Shown here piece by piece: positions 1 to 11,290 of a DNA stretch of 64,000 bases. The notes beneath the pieces are model-generated. The model did no database searches, was not told the DNA's origin, and saw only the letters and a list, made by a program, of their open reading frames with translations. Made by a program: the position numbers and the translations under genes. This DNA is from Brachionus plicatilis. Taxonomy: Eukaryota; Rotifera; Eurotatoria; Ploima; Brachionidae. How positions within the stretch are numbered: position 1 is the first letter of the stretch; each line of letters opens with the position of its first letter. The stretch is from NCBI GenBank assembly GCA_010279815.1, contig QEOQ01000704.1, forward strand, positions 526,563 through 590,562, read 5' to 3'.

Positions 1-478
1 TTTTTGGTATGTCATTTATAAAAATGCTAAAAAGAAGTGGACTGATTACTGACCCTTGTGGGACTCCTGCTTTAATAGGGTATTGATCACTTAGATGACC
101 ATTTACATTGACTCTAAAAGATCTTAAGTGCAGAAATGATCTTATCAAATAAATAATATAAGGAGGTAGGTCAATTTTAATTAGCTTGTAAATTAGTCCA
201 TTGTGCCAAACTCTATCAAAAGCTTTAGAAATGTCAAAATATAGACAACATACTTTTTTCTTTCTATTAAAAGACTCTACAATTTTTTGAATAAGAAAGT
301 AAAGATTATCCGCAGTGCGTCTATGTTTTCTAAATCCTGATTGCTCATTTATGAGTAATTTATTGTTCTCAAGAAAATTATATATTCTGGCGTAAATAAT
401 ACGTTCAAGTAACTTTCCAAGACAACTTGTCATACTAATTGGACGATAGTTGTTTGGAAAGAATTTTTTATCTTTTTA
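1..478 (-). pseudogene. Non-LTR retrotransposon reverse transcriptase fragment (runs off the window)
   Basis: One open frame on the minus strand from about 478 to the window edge encodes the central part of a LINE reverse transcriptase. In order it shows NNYRPISMTSCLGKLLE, the QSGFRKHRRT segment, the first catalytic block YFDISKAFDRVWHNGL with its Asp, and GVPQGSVISPLLFSIFINDI. The YADD block would lie before base 1. The upstream side stops abruptly at about 475 with an in-frame stop, so the N-terminal half is missing or frameshifted. It is a different family from the LINEs at 5-10 kb and 57-59 kb. The family call is secure; the clade (jockey/CR1-like) is an inference. Confidence 0.85.
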
Positions 479-1084
479 TAAGAGGAATTATTAAGATTCA
501 ATAATTGACTGTTTTCTAATTAATTTGTGAATTAGAAGTTCATTAATGATTTTCTTAATAACAAAATTCAAAGTAATCAATTAATTATCTTTTTGTAGTG
601 ATTTCTTGTGAAAGATATTTTATCTTCAAAAAATTTACCATACTTGGTAGAGATTATCTGTAGTAAGACAATTCTTACCCAAAATATACCCAAAATATAT
701 TTTGTTTTTATTTTTTTCTTCTTACATAATTAGAGTTATATTTTTCTAAAAAAAGTAATGAATAAAAAATTTTGTCCTTAATTCATTATCTTAGTTTTTT
801 TGTTGCATATAATATATAATGAATAAGCCATAAAAGACCGTAATCTGAGACTTTGACAATTAATTTACTAAGCTATACAACATACAACCAAATGTGCACA
901 AACAGCCCTATCTAGAAATTTACAGCAATTTCATTTCAGGACTTCTTCTTCTTCTTGAGACATTCTTGGTTTATTTGAACAGAATATTTAACTCTGCATA
1001 AAAAGTTAATAAAAATATCCTGTTTTTCAATTAGTTCAATTGAATCTAATACTTTTTTTGTCCATTTTTTATTTTATACGTACT
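479..1084. other. AT-rich interval with no gene seen
   Basis: No open frame with protein-like composition on either strand. Short poly-A and poly-T tracts only. Confidence 0.6.
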
Positions 1085-1395
1085 TTGGTTTAGTGAAATT
1101 CAGTACAAAATAATAAGAAGAACAGAAAAAAATGTAAAAAAATTAAACTTTTTTCAAAATGTTTAAACTTATTTCTGTAAATGCAACTTAGTGCAACATT
1201 CAGAGTTGCATCAAATATCAAGGTCTGCTAAATTTGCAAAGTTTAGCATCATACAGAGATATTTACAGTTGATGCAACTTTGAATGTTGCACCATTCTAC
1301 AGTTACAGAATTAATATTAAACTTTTAAGAAAAAGTTATATGATTTTTTGCACTTTGTTCTGTTCTTTTGTACTGAACTTCACAAAACCCGTATC
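1085..1395. repeat. Foldback (long inverted repeat) element
   Basis: The two halves are imperfect reverse complements: TTTAGTGAAATTCAGTAC near 1090 pairs with GTACTGAACTTCACAAAA near 1375, and GCAACATTCAGAGTTGCATC near 1194 pairs with GATGCAACTTTGAATGTTGC near 1272. The outer arm resembles the foldbacks at 38.4 and 42.0 kb (GTGAATTTCAGTACAAAA). No clear target duplication is visible, so the superfamily is unassigned for this copy. Confidence 0.75.
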
Positions 1396-1919
1396 CTTAA
1401 TGAGGGTGAAACTATACTATCTAAACACTCACTACACTAAAAAAAATTTTAAAATTTTAAATCTTATCTTTATAACTAATGCTTAATTTTTATATGATCA
1501 TAAAATATACCTTGAGAAATGAGACTCATTCTTTGCAGACTTTTTAACTTTTTCTGTTTCAATATTTGTAAACAAACTTATTTATAATATAATTTAATAA
1601 AAGATGATAATTTTTCTGTATCTTGATCCATAACACAACAATTAGTTGATCGTGCTAGAATTTGTTAATTCTAATTGGCCATTCTATATTAAAGATAATT
1701 GAATATTATAAAATATTTTCTTTTCAGTCCATTATTTTAATTGCTTGTTCATAGCTTAAGCTTCTTCAAATAAAAAGAATATAAAAAATCAGAGAATAAA
1801 AGATAATATTAAAATAAGTTGAATTTAATAAGACAAATACATTTTATCAAATTCAAATTGAAATTTATAAAGTTGAATTAAAAAATAAGTTGGTGCCAAA
1901 AAAATTAAAATTAATATAG
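1396..1919. other. Interval with no gene seen
   Basis: AT-rich, many stops in all frames; 3' flank of the minus-strand WD40 gene. Nothing recognisable. Confidence 0.55.
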
Positions 1920-3617
1920 CTATTCTAAATCCCAAATCTTGATTGTGTTATCTTGACTGCCACAAGCCAAAGTAAATTGGTCAATCAATTGAAGACAAAA
2001 AACAGAGTTAGAATGACCATTATGAGTGTGGACACAATTGTAATTTCTTAAATCCCAAATCTTGATTGTGTAATCGTGACTTCCACTAGCCAAAGTAAAT
2101 TGGTCAATCAATTGAAGACAACTAACAAAGCTAGAATGACCATTGAGAGTGTGGACACAATTGAAATTTCTTAAATCCCAAATCTTGATTGTTGTATCCG
2201 AACTGCCACTAACCAAAGTAAATTGGTCAATCAATTGGAGACACAAAACATGGTAAGAATTACCATAAAGAGTGTGGACACAATTGATATTTCTTAAATC
2301 CCAAATCTTGATTGTGTTATCGTGACTTCCACTAGCCAAAGTAAATTGGTCAATCAATTGAAGACATAAAACAGAGTTAGAATAACCATTGTGACTGTGA
2401 AAACAATTGAGGTAATTTAATTTCCAATCCTTGATAATATCAGCATAACTCCCACTAGCCAAAAATGGGTAAAACAATAATTCAGAGTTAGAATGACTAT
2501 CGAATATAAAGACCAATCTGTAATTTCTTAAATCAAAAATATAGATTATGTTATCGCGACTTCCACTAGCCAAAGTAAATTGGTCAATCAATTGAAGACA
2601 ACAAACAGGGTCAGAATGATAATTGAGAGTGTGGACACAATTGAAATTTCTTAAATCCCAAATCTTGATTGTTGTATCCGAACTGCCACTTACCAAAGTA
2701 AATTGGTCAATCAATTGAAGACAACTAACAAAGCTAGAATGACCATTGAGAGTGTGGACACAATTGAAATTTCTTAAATCCCAAATCTTGATTGTTGTAT
2801 CCGAACTGCCACTAGCCAAAGTAAATTGGTCAATCAATTGAAGACACAAAACAGAGTTAGAATGATCAATGAGAGTGTGGACACATAAAGAATTTTCAAA
2901 ATTTCTTGAACCTACAAAAGAAAGCCCCGCAGGGAATATTTTTTTACAATCAGAACTTTTATCTTTTCATTAATTATTTACCGATTTTTTGATTTTTTCT
3001 AATGCTCCTTTTGTCGCTCTTTTTTGATTTTTTTCTTCGGTAAGTCTCAGGATACCAACTAACTGTCCTATTTCATTTGAAATATTCTTTTCTTCAAATT
3101 TGTTTCTATCTAGCTGATCCAAAATTTTGTTTTTTTGCAATTCGATTTTTAAAATGCTACTTAAGTACCTATCTTCTATTTCCAATTTTTCTAATACATC
3201 ACTTATGTTTTCTATTTCTTTTGAAAATTTTCCTTGACTCAATTGTTGAAATTCATTATTATAAATATTTTCAATAAATTCTTGTCTTTTTTTATCAATT
3301 TTTTCGACCATATCAATCCTCTGGTCATTTATTTTCTTAATTAATTCTTCCACATGAAGCTCAATTTTGTTCTTTAATTTGACAAAATGTTCATCTATTT
3401 TTAAATGTAAGTTGTCTCTTGTGAAATTCTCAAAAGCCATCTCAATTTTTTTTCTCTTTATTTTCTCTTGGTTGATTGAGATGTTTAATGTTTGTTCTAC
3501 ATTGACATAATGTTTTCTTTTGCATTCGGGACAAATTATATCTCCTGTTTTATTCATCAAATTATTATATTTTGTCCATTTTTCGCATTTTTCTAGTCTC
3601 AATGTAATTTCTTCCAT
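1920..3617 (-). CDS. WD40-repeat protein with N-terminal coiled coil, interrupted by two stop codons
   Basis: The N-terminal part (3617-2970) has a single CPEC Cys pair near residue 34, not a full RING, followed by a long charged helix typical of a coiled coil. The C-terminal part (about 2966-1920) has eight repeats of 41 residues built on CLQLIDQFTLASGS and IKIWDLRN, enough for one beta-propeller; the fourth is degenerate. The two parts are in the same frame and separated only by TAA TGA at 2972-2967. The reading between them (DKSSDCKKIFPAGLSFVGSR) looks like real protein. A GT at 2981 and a TTTTGTAG ending at 2912 could be splice sites, but that 70-base removal leaves the frames out by one. 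So this is either a recently broken copy or has unusual splicing. Likely a scaffold-type protein; partner unknown. Confidence 0.75.
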
Positions 3618-4530
3618 TTTTTGTAAATAAAAATTTTATATTTGTGTTTTAAAAATTTTTATCTATTATAATATTTATAGTCATTTTTAAGACTCTTAAA
3701 AGAAAAATAAGTTATCTTCTAAACAATTAGTTAACATGGAAACTCAAGGAGATATAAAGATTTTTATTTTTTTAAAGTAGGCTCATATTGAATGAATGAT
3801 TTTTAAATCTATCATATGATATTAAAAATAAAAAAATGTTCTCTTTAAAGGAAAAAATGAATTAAAAATTATTGAAATTAAAAAATGCGTTTATTATTTT
3901 TAAATAACAATAAAATTTGTTTAAAAAACTAAAATACTGTATTAGGGACAAAATTAAAATATTTAAATTTTTTTTTCTATATAATATGAATAACATTTAA
4001 ATTTATCACTTTTTTTAATTTATTAATTCATAATTAATTATAACGAAACCCTCTATACCATCAAATATAACAAAAATAATTATTATTTAATCCCATAATT
4101 TTATATAAAAATTGCAACTTTAAATTTATTTTAACTTTCTTGTTTTGTATATCAAATTAACACTTTTGATTTTACCTATATATAAATCAATACAGCCTGA
4201 TCAGATTATTAATCAAAATAAGTTGAATCCCCGACTCCATTGTGTAATTGCTATCTAACTATTTATTTTTGCTTTCCAGAACTATTCAATACTTAAACAT
4301 TTTGCAACTGTCATTATTTACAATACGTTTATTTTATTTGTTCATTATATTATAATTTTTTTTATCTGTTTTTTTTCTTGATTTTAATTTTTTTTTAATC
4401 TGAAGTAGCTTTAGCTCGGCACAGATAAAATGAATAAATAAGTAATAATATCACTAGTTCGACACAGATAAACAAATAAAAAATTAAACTCTAAATTAGT
4501 TTTCATGGAAACTCAGTCATAAAGGCACTA
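3618..4530. other. Upstream AT-rich interval with a dispersed repeat
   Basis: About 3750-3830 (GTAGGCTCATATTGAATGAA and an ATCTATCATATGA motif) is repeated in the same order at about 10745-10785. Otherwise no gene seen; promoter elements of the WD40 gene would lie at the left of this stretch but none is distinctive. Confidence 0.5.
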
Positions 4531-4689
4531 AATTTCTACTTCACCAAAATAAATCACAAAAAAAATATTAAAAAATGAACCAAATAAAAATATTTTTTTA
4601 CCTAACAAATTTATTTCACCAAAAAAAAATAATATTTTTATACCAATTTTAATAATTATTTTAAACCAAAATAAAAGTTTTTATCACCA

Positions 4690-4978
4690 ATAATAATACA
4701 AATCAAACCAAAAATAATTACTGAACTATCAGGGCATGCTTTGCCTTTGCAGGTCTTCCTGGTTTTTTTTTCGCATTTTATTGAGATCTTCCAGAGCCTC
4801 ATCAAATAATTGGTAATTGTTGTGCACGTTGTAAACTTGACATTTTCTTCTTTTCCTTTATCTGTGCAATGTTTCAGATTCAATATCCGAATCTACATCA
4901 TCACTAGTATCTTGATAAACAAGTACGTTTTCACTTGATGACGAAACTGTGTTATCTTGAATTACTGCTGTTGCCATC
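4690..4978 (-). pseudogene. Decayed short ORF with an AT-hook motif
   Basis: An ATG at 4978 opens an acidic, Ser-rich peptide (MATAVIQDNTVSSSSENVLV and onward, with SDDVDSDIESET) that ends after 39 codons. Downstream, in other frames, are FDEALEDLNKMRKK and, after a run of nine A bases, KKKPGRPAKAKHAL, whose PGRPAKAK is an AT-hook-like DNA-binding motif. Reading across small indels gives one continuous protein, so this is a frameshifted remnant. It sits beside repeats rich in CACCAAA. Possibly the N-terminus of a transposon protein; family not recognised. Confidence 0.5.
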
Positions 4979-5109
4979 GTATCGATTGAGTTTAAATTGA
5001 TTTTTAAAGGATTTGCGGTAAAATAACATTATGAAAAATACTATTTATAATATTTTTGGGGAATAAAAAATTGAACTGGTGAAGTATAAATTAATTTGGT
5101 TAAATTAAT

Positions 5110-5207
5110 ATTTTTTTGGTTAAGAAACCTATTTTGAATTCGTGGTTTGATTTGAACAGGTAATTGTGATTTTTTGGTGTCAATTAAGAATAATTTTGCG
5201 ACAAAAT
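5110..5207 (+). repeat. Left half of dispersed repeat R1, split by the LINE
   Basis: TTTGATTTGAACAGGTAATT through TGTCAATTAAGAATAATTTT and GCGACAAAATA matches the left half of the uninterrupted copy at 22565-22745. The rest of the same repeat resumes at about 10562 on the far side of the LINE. Confidence 0.75.
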
Positions 5208-5379
5208 ATTATATTTATTTATTTATTTAAATTGAATTAACCTCCTTTTAGGAGAAGTAGATGTAAAAATTTTGAAAAATTAAAGAAAAAGAAAAGAAAA
5301 AGACTTAAATATACACAAAAAAAGATTAAATACAGATAAAAATACATGTAAAAAAAACATAAATTTTAAACATTTAAAA

Positions 5380-8300
5380 TCAAAATGATTTAGTTAATTC
5401 TTGAAGAAGAAGAAAATATTTTCTATTATTTATATTGTTTAAACATAAATTAATAGAGTCAGTTAGTCCATCTTTTAGTTTAAATTGTAATTTAAGATTC
5501 CTTTTTAGGACTCCACAATTATTATATATGTTAGCTATGTCCAATTTAAAAAAATTTTCCAATGTTACTATATCATGATCAAATGTTTTTAATCTAGATC
5601 CGATGTTTCTAGATGTTTTAGTTAAATCGTGAAATATATCGTATGAAAGCTTATTAATTTCAAAGTTCCTAGAAAAGAGAGTTTTGATTGAATGTAAAGT
5701 TCATCAATGTTAAAAATTTGTAAACATTTTAACACATCTTTCATATGGCATCTACCTTTTAATCCTATTATATTTCTTAGTAGATTATTCTGTGAGGTAT
5801 TTAGGGCCTCTTTTGTTTTTTTTCCTAAAGTTGTAGTTCCGAGTCCATAGGTAAATTGGGACAAGCAATACGTTTTATAAATGAAAGATTGTAGAAAGGG
5901 TGAAATTTTACATTTTTTTAATCCTAGATATGATAAGGAAAAAATAGCTTGATGCACTTTAGAGAATTTATTTATAGATTTTGACTCAAAGTCTAGATTT
6001 GATGGAATCTCAATACCGAGATAGTCTATCTTATCTACTTTTGTTAAATGAGTATTGCCTAGATAAAATTCATTTTTAAAAATATTATTTCCAAATTCAA
6101 TTATCATTGATTTAGACGGGTTTAATTTTATTTTCCATTTATTTCCATATTTATTACATATACCTAGTAGCTCTTGTAAATGCGAGTCCACTGGACTCAA
6201 CAAAAGAATGTCATCTGCATATACAATTATACATACATTGTGCCTGTTAAAAAGAGCTCCTATTTCCTTAGAAATACATTCTTCAATTAAATCGTTTATA
6301 AAGACTTTAAATAGAAAAGGAGAAATAATTCCCACTTGTTTTACTCCACATTTAATTTTGAAACTTTCTGTTTTTTTATTTTCATCAAAAAAGATAATAC
6401 CTGAAGAGAGATCATAATATTTTTTGAATATAAACCAATAATTGATATCCATTTTAGGAATCAATTTATAAAACAGTCCATCTCTCCAAACTTTATCGAA
6501 TGCTTTTTCAGCATCCAAGGATGCCATTTTGCATCCTGAATTGTTTTTTAAGATATTTAAATAGTGTCTCTTTAACAACAAATATGGCATGGTTACACGA
6601 AGTTTTTTTCATAAATCCAAATTGGTTTTTACTAGTTTTTGATAAATTTGGTGAGCTCATCAGTATTAATTTTTCAAGAATTTGAGCAAGACAATTCGAA
6701 ATTGAAATAGGTCTAATGTTGTTTAAGTTAATACATTTTTTTAATGGATCTTTTATTATTGGTCTTATTTTTGATATATTAAGTTCTGCTGGAATTGAAC
6801 AAAAGTTTACCATCTGGTTAAAAAACTTTAACAAAATAGACCTAATTTCAATATCATTTCCATTCTTTAACATGGAGAAAGAAATCATATCGTTTCCTTT
6901 TACATTTGAGTTTTTGCACTCATCTATAATCTTATTAAGTAGATCTTGATCAAATTCTGGAGCTCTACCTTCACGGATAAATTCTTTAAAAGTTTTATCT
7001 ACCTTTTCTTTAATTAATTTTTGTTCATAATCTAAATCTTGAGTCTGGCAGAAAATATCTTTATAATGTTCAAAAAGTTGGTTAATTGGTACTTTAACTT
7101 CTAATTTATTTTCCCTGTTATTTTTTTGTTTTTTAATGTACTTCCAAAATTTTGCTCTATTTTTACCAAATGCTTATTTTTCTAATTTAATTAAATGGTT
7201 ATTTTCGTGTAGAAATATATTTCATCGCTGTATTCTTCTAAAATTTTTTTTAAGGCATTTTCTCTCTTCCTCTATTATTAAATTATTATTACATTTAAGT
7301 AAGTCTCTAATTTCAACTAGTCTGTTCTTAATGGTTAAGAGTTTATGACTGAACCAGCTTTTTTTTCTTACATTATTATTCGAAGAATTTACATTTTTTT
7401 CAATTAATTTCTGAAAATCAATGGTTTGATCTAAGGCACTAAGTAAATGATTCACAAATACTTTTATAAAACTTATCAATATGTTCTTGTCCTGAAATAT
7501 AAATATTTTTTTGCATATATATTCCACAATTATTTATAATATTAATCTTTAAACTTGTTTTAAAGAACTGTAGAGTTTCAGGATTATTGAAATTTATAAT
7601 ATTTACGTAGTTATTGACTGGATGGTTATTTTGAAGAAGATTTTCATTCATTAATTTTATATAAAACTGGATTTCAACTGTCCTATGATCACTCATGTTT
7701 CCTATATCATCTATAATGTTACATTCTAAATCCTTAAATGAAACATAATTTTGATTACTTAATAATACATGATCTAGATTCGCATAATATTTTTTTTTGT
7801 TTTCAGTTTCTTTTTCATAAGTGTAAGAATATTCCTGAGTATTCAGACTGCTGATTAAAATAAGATCTAATTCACTAATCATTTTCCTAAGTAGTTCATC
7901 AAACCTATTATATCTAAACGGATCTGCATTAAAATCACTGAGAATAATAACTGGAACATTACGCTTCTTAAATAAATTTACATACATAAAAATTCTGGAG
8001 ATGATTAATTCATACAAAGATCTTGTATGTGATTTATTTTTTGGGTCAACAAATGGCATATGAACGCCAATACATAGGAGTTCATTACCGTGAACCTTTA
8101 CATTTACATAAGTCAATTGTCTATTAAAGAATTCATAGTCTAAAATTTCACATGTATCATCTGTAATCCAACATTGACCTCCAAAAGGTCTCCCTTTTTT
8201 CTGATAATTTGGCATATCAGATTGATATATAGGATTATTTTTTAAATGATTTTCACTTCTTAAATTTTTTATAATATTGAATTCATTTTTTTTTGTCCAT

Positions 8301-8410
8301 AATTCACTCAAATAACAAATAGATGAGTTCATCGCTAGATGCTTGACATATAGAATATTTGCTTTTACATTATTACAATTTAAACTAGATATATTAACTT
8401 TTTTATGCAT
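5380..8410 (-). pseudogene. LINE ORF2: APE endonuclease + reverse transcriptase, frameshifted
   Basis: The endonuclease (8410 to about 7440) shows SLNCNNVKAN, the Glu motif CYLSELWTK, LCIGVHMPF, the Asp/Asn motif ILSDFNADP, NLDHVLLS and the terminal SDH in MSDHRTVEIQ. After a linker, the RT shows KIRPIIKDP, NNIRPISISNCLAQILEKLI, SLDAEKAFDKVWRDGL with the first catalytic Asp, GVKQVGIISPFLF and VYADDILLLS with the Asp pair. A C-terminal region continues to 5380. Frames change near 7450-7525, near 6510-6590 (inside the RT) and near 5690, so at least three indels break it. It starts about 30 bases after ORF1 ends. Confidence 0.88.
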
Positions 8411-8440
8411 AACAAAAGTAATAAAAGATCAATAGAAAGG

Positions 8441-9987
8441 TTATTTACTTAAAATTGAGTTTTGAGAGTTTATTAATTGAATTTGTGAGTTATTTTCAGT
8501 GGACATTGGTACACTATTTGGTTCGTAAATTTGGTTTTCATTGTTTGTATTTGGTTGTTGTTTGTTCAAGAAAAGTCGCTTATACCTTGAGAAGATTGTG
8601 CCTTTAGGCCATAATGATTTATTCTTGATAATTTCTTTGTCTAACAGACTAATAGTGAAATTATATGACTTAAAGTTTTGTTGTATTGTTGTGATAGGCT
8701 CAAAGTTAAAAATGTTTACAATTGATCTAACAATATTTTCAACTTTTGAATCATCCTCTTCTTTGGATATACGCCCCAAATATACGTCAAATTTTCGTTC
8801 ACAAGTTTTTAGTCCATGGTTTACATTTTTACCGGCGTTTTCGATGTAGATTTGTGTAGAGGCTTAATTGTTTTTCCTACGTCTTGGACCAGCCGTTTTG
8901 AACCCACTTTCCTTGTCTTCTATTTCTCGACTTGGTTGTTCGGGGTTGAAAGAATCAAAGCTTCTTAATGACTTTTGGCCATAGCTTTGTATAGTATTTT
9001 TTGGGGTGTTTACTTTTTTTTCACTTTGATGAGGTTTTTTGTTTGTTTTTTGGACCTTGTCTGAGTTATTATGTTGGTTATTTGGAAAAGCCTTAGACGC
9101 GGATCTTTTACCAGATTTAGGCGTATTTGTAATGTTTTCATGACAGTTTGTAGACTTGGCATTGACACACTCTGTAAATGACAAGGTTCTTGTCTGAGCT
9201 GGATTTTGAGTTAAATTTATCTGTTGAGGTTGTTGATATGTGGCAGTGAAATTTTGAGACTGTGGTAATAGATTTTTTTGCTTATCCACAAGTGTGGTGA
9301 TAAGTTTTTCTAGATTACCAATTGTTTCTTTGAGTGATTTATTTTCACCGATTATATTGTTGATTAGAGTTGTTTGATTATTAACGAGTGTAATCAATCT
9401 ATCTTGGTTTTTTTTATGTTAAAAAAATTTTGATTCAGATCGTTTGTGTCCTCTTTGATTTCTTCGATCGAAATGAAGAGGTCTTCAAAGTCGTCCTGAG
9501 AAATTGGCTGATTGTAACTTTCTTGATTTTGAGTCGAAGAGTGGATTTGGCCAAGATTCGATTTGTTAAATAGGACTAAGAAGTCCTCCTCGGTTAAGTT
9601 GTTGTTGCATAGGTAATGCGACAATTTAAAAATTTCTTCAGCAATTGTATTAGGACTTCTTTTCAACAAAAGAGTGGTTGAGATTTTGTGCTTTGTTAAT
9701 AGTTCATTTCCGAGGTCTGATCTAAGAGCCTTTAAAGCGTCCACATTGATTTGACTAAGTGCATTGCATAAAGTTTGTTGTTCTATTCTAACAAATCCAT
9801 GGTAGAGATTTGTTTTGTATAGGTTTATTAAGTCGGTTTTGAATGTCTCACATTGATTCTTGTCACTCCAGTTAACTTGAGAGGCAATCTTTAATTTTTC
9901 GATACATTCTGCTTGTAGAGGATTCGTTAAGGTATCGCTCTGTACCTCTTCCATTTTGGTAAATGTTTTGAAAACAGGGTGTGTCAA
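8441..9987 (-). pseudogene. LINE ORF1 protein, broken by one frameshift and one stop
   Basis: An ATG at 9987 (MTHPVFKTFTKMEEVQ) opens a 197-codon frame ending at a run of seven A bases near 9405. Shifting one base joins it to a coiled-coil segment (LITLVNNQTTLINN, then KSLKETIGNLEKLITTLVDK), then a basic Ser/Lys-rich stretch ending GPRRRKNN. There an in-frame TAA (8866-8864) separates it from a C-terminal domain with DVYLGRISKEEDD and WPKGTIFSRYKRL, typical of ORF1 C-terminal domains of jockey/CR1-like LINEs. Together about 515 codons. Likely an RNA-binding, self-associating protein. Confidence 0.72.
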
Positions 9988-10001
9988 GACAAAAACAGTT
10001 A

Positions 10002-10514
10002 GGCATGTTGAAGTTTATGATCAAATGATCAAATGTTCAATTAAAAAGTAAGCATAATAATTTCTTAAATTAACGAAATGATTTTTCTTTATTGGTAATG
10101 ATGTAACATATTATGCTACAGTCTCAAAAAATTATTTTAAGTGATCATAAAATAAATGGATTAATAATCGAATTTTAGAATTAAAAAGAGAACAAAATCC
10201 GAAAGACAAAAGATTTAACTTCGCAAAGATAATAAGATTAAAAAACCAAATAATATTTTATGTTAAAAAATTTTTTTATTCATTTGCATTATTAACTTAA
10301 CTAAAAAATCAAAAATAATCGATCATCTTAGTTAATTTTGAACATACTATTAATTTAAAATTTTTTATTTTTTGAAATTTTAATGTAACAAACTATGTTA
10401 ATCAATGTTACATCAAGAATTTTATAAAATTCTGCCTAAATCTTCAGGAAATTTATTATTAAATATAAAATGAGCAATTTGATATAAAGTTTTGATCATA
10501 AACTTCAACATGCC
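10002..10514. mobile_element. hAT-like MITE, family GGCANNTTGAAG, copy A
   Basis: Terminal inverted repeats GGCATGTTGAAGTTTATGAT at the left and its reverse complement at 10495-10514 are flanked by a perfect 8-bp duplication, AACAGTTA, at 9994-10001 and 10515-10522. It is 513 bp with no coding capacity. It lies in the 5' leader of the LINE, seven bases upstream of the ORF1 ATG including the duplication, so it inserted after the LINE. Sisters are at 37683-38037 and 52610-53027. Confidence 0.93.
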
Positions 10515-10561
10515 AACAGTTACAGTATGTTTTTTTAAATTTGAATTTTTTCAAATTATAT

Positions 10562-10700
10562 AAAACACGAATTAGGTGTAAAATTTTGGTAATAGAGTTT
10601 TGCCTTAGATTGTATTTTTTTGGTGAATAAAAAAAATATAATTGGTGAATGATAATTGTATGCCTTTCATAATTTAATTTACAGCTTGTATTGCATAGTA
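10562..10700 (+). repeat. Right half of dispersed repeat R1
   Basis: ACACGAATTAGGTGTAAAAT through TTGGTGAATGATAATTGTAT matches the right half of the copy at 22628-22740. Confidence 0.75.
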
Positions 10701-11130
10701 TTTTTTAAAGATATAAAGATTTTTTTTTTTCATATCAGTAAAAGTAGGCTCATATTGAAAGAATGATTTAATATCTATCATATGACGTAAAATTAAAAAA
10801 AAATGAACGAGTTTTCTTTTTTGCTTCAGTTAATATATGATATACAAGCTTTTTAAAAGGTAATTTGGAAAAAAATCCGGTGGAAAATAATCCGGTCTTC
10901 AAAAAATCAGGGTAAATTTGACATAAATTAAGATAATTAATGCAAATAAAGAAAAACCCTAACCCAAATTGTTTTTTTTTCACTGGATTTTGCAATAATA
11001 ATCCGTAATTTACGATAATTATCGTTATTTTACGAAAAATACCCTTTTTTAGATTACCATACTTTACGGTAAATATGGTAAAATATCGTGAATTTACCAT
11101 AATTTACGTAAAATATGGTGAATTCAAGGT
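10701..11130. other. Repeat-rich interval, no gene
   Basis: 10745-10785 repeats sequence seen at 3750-3830. 10990-11120 holds many short variants of ATTTACGGTAAATATGG, a diffuse repeat. A 110-codon minus-strand open frame here has low-complexity composition and I do not treat it as a gene. Confidence 0.5.
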
Positions 11131-11290
11131 ATCGTAGCAGCACTGTAACGAGTGTTGGATGGCGGCCGACTCTGGCCGTTCAGACCGGCGGCCAAAATTT
11201 TGGACCGAGAAGATGGCCGGCCAAATCATTGACCGACGGCCACTTTGGCGGTTAGACAAGATCAGCGGCAAAAAATTTCAGCAAAAAAGT
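11131..11290. repeat. GC-rich dispersed repeat, copy 1
   Basis: A GC-rich island in an AT-rich setting with repeated GGCGGCCAAAATTTTGGACC and ACGGCCACTTTGGCGG. A related copy is at 50561-50700 (GGCGGCCA, GGCCAAAAATTTGGACCG). Both begin near AGTGTTGG. Role unknown; probably part of a transposon family. Confidence 0.65.

Larger units (their letters stand above)
5208..10561 (-). mobile_element. Nearly complete APE-type LINE, inactive, with an hAT-like MITE in its 5' region
   Basis: On the minus strand this holds a short 5' leader, ORF1 (9987-8441), ORF2 with endonuclease and RT (8410-5380), and a 3' tail ending in (AAAT)n at about 5208-5225. Its borders come from the R1 repeat, whose two halves abut the element at 5207 and about 10562; the intact copy at 22.6 kb gives the empty site. 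Without the 521-bp MITE plus duplication the element is about 4.8 kb. Several frameshifts and one stop make it inactive. Clade not resolved from sequence alone. Confidence 0.85.

Noticed and set aside
1280..1486. Small plus-strand open frame
   Set aside because: Lies across the arm of a foldback repeat; no protein-like features.
10960..10980. AACCCTAACCC as a telomeric repeat
   Set aside because: Only two units, inside ordinary sequence.
10768..11100. 110-codon minus-strand open frame
   Set aside because: Low-complexity Phe/Lys-rich translation of a diffuse ATTTACGG repeat; no domain and no splice context.
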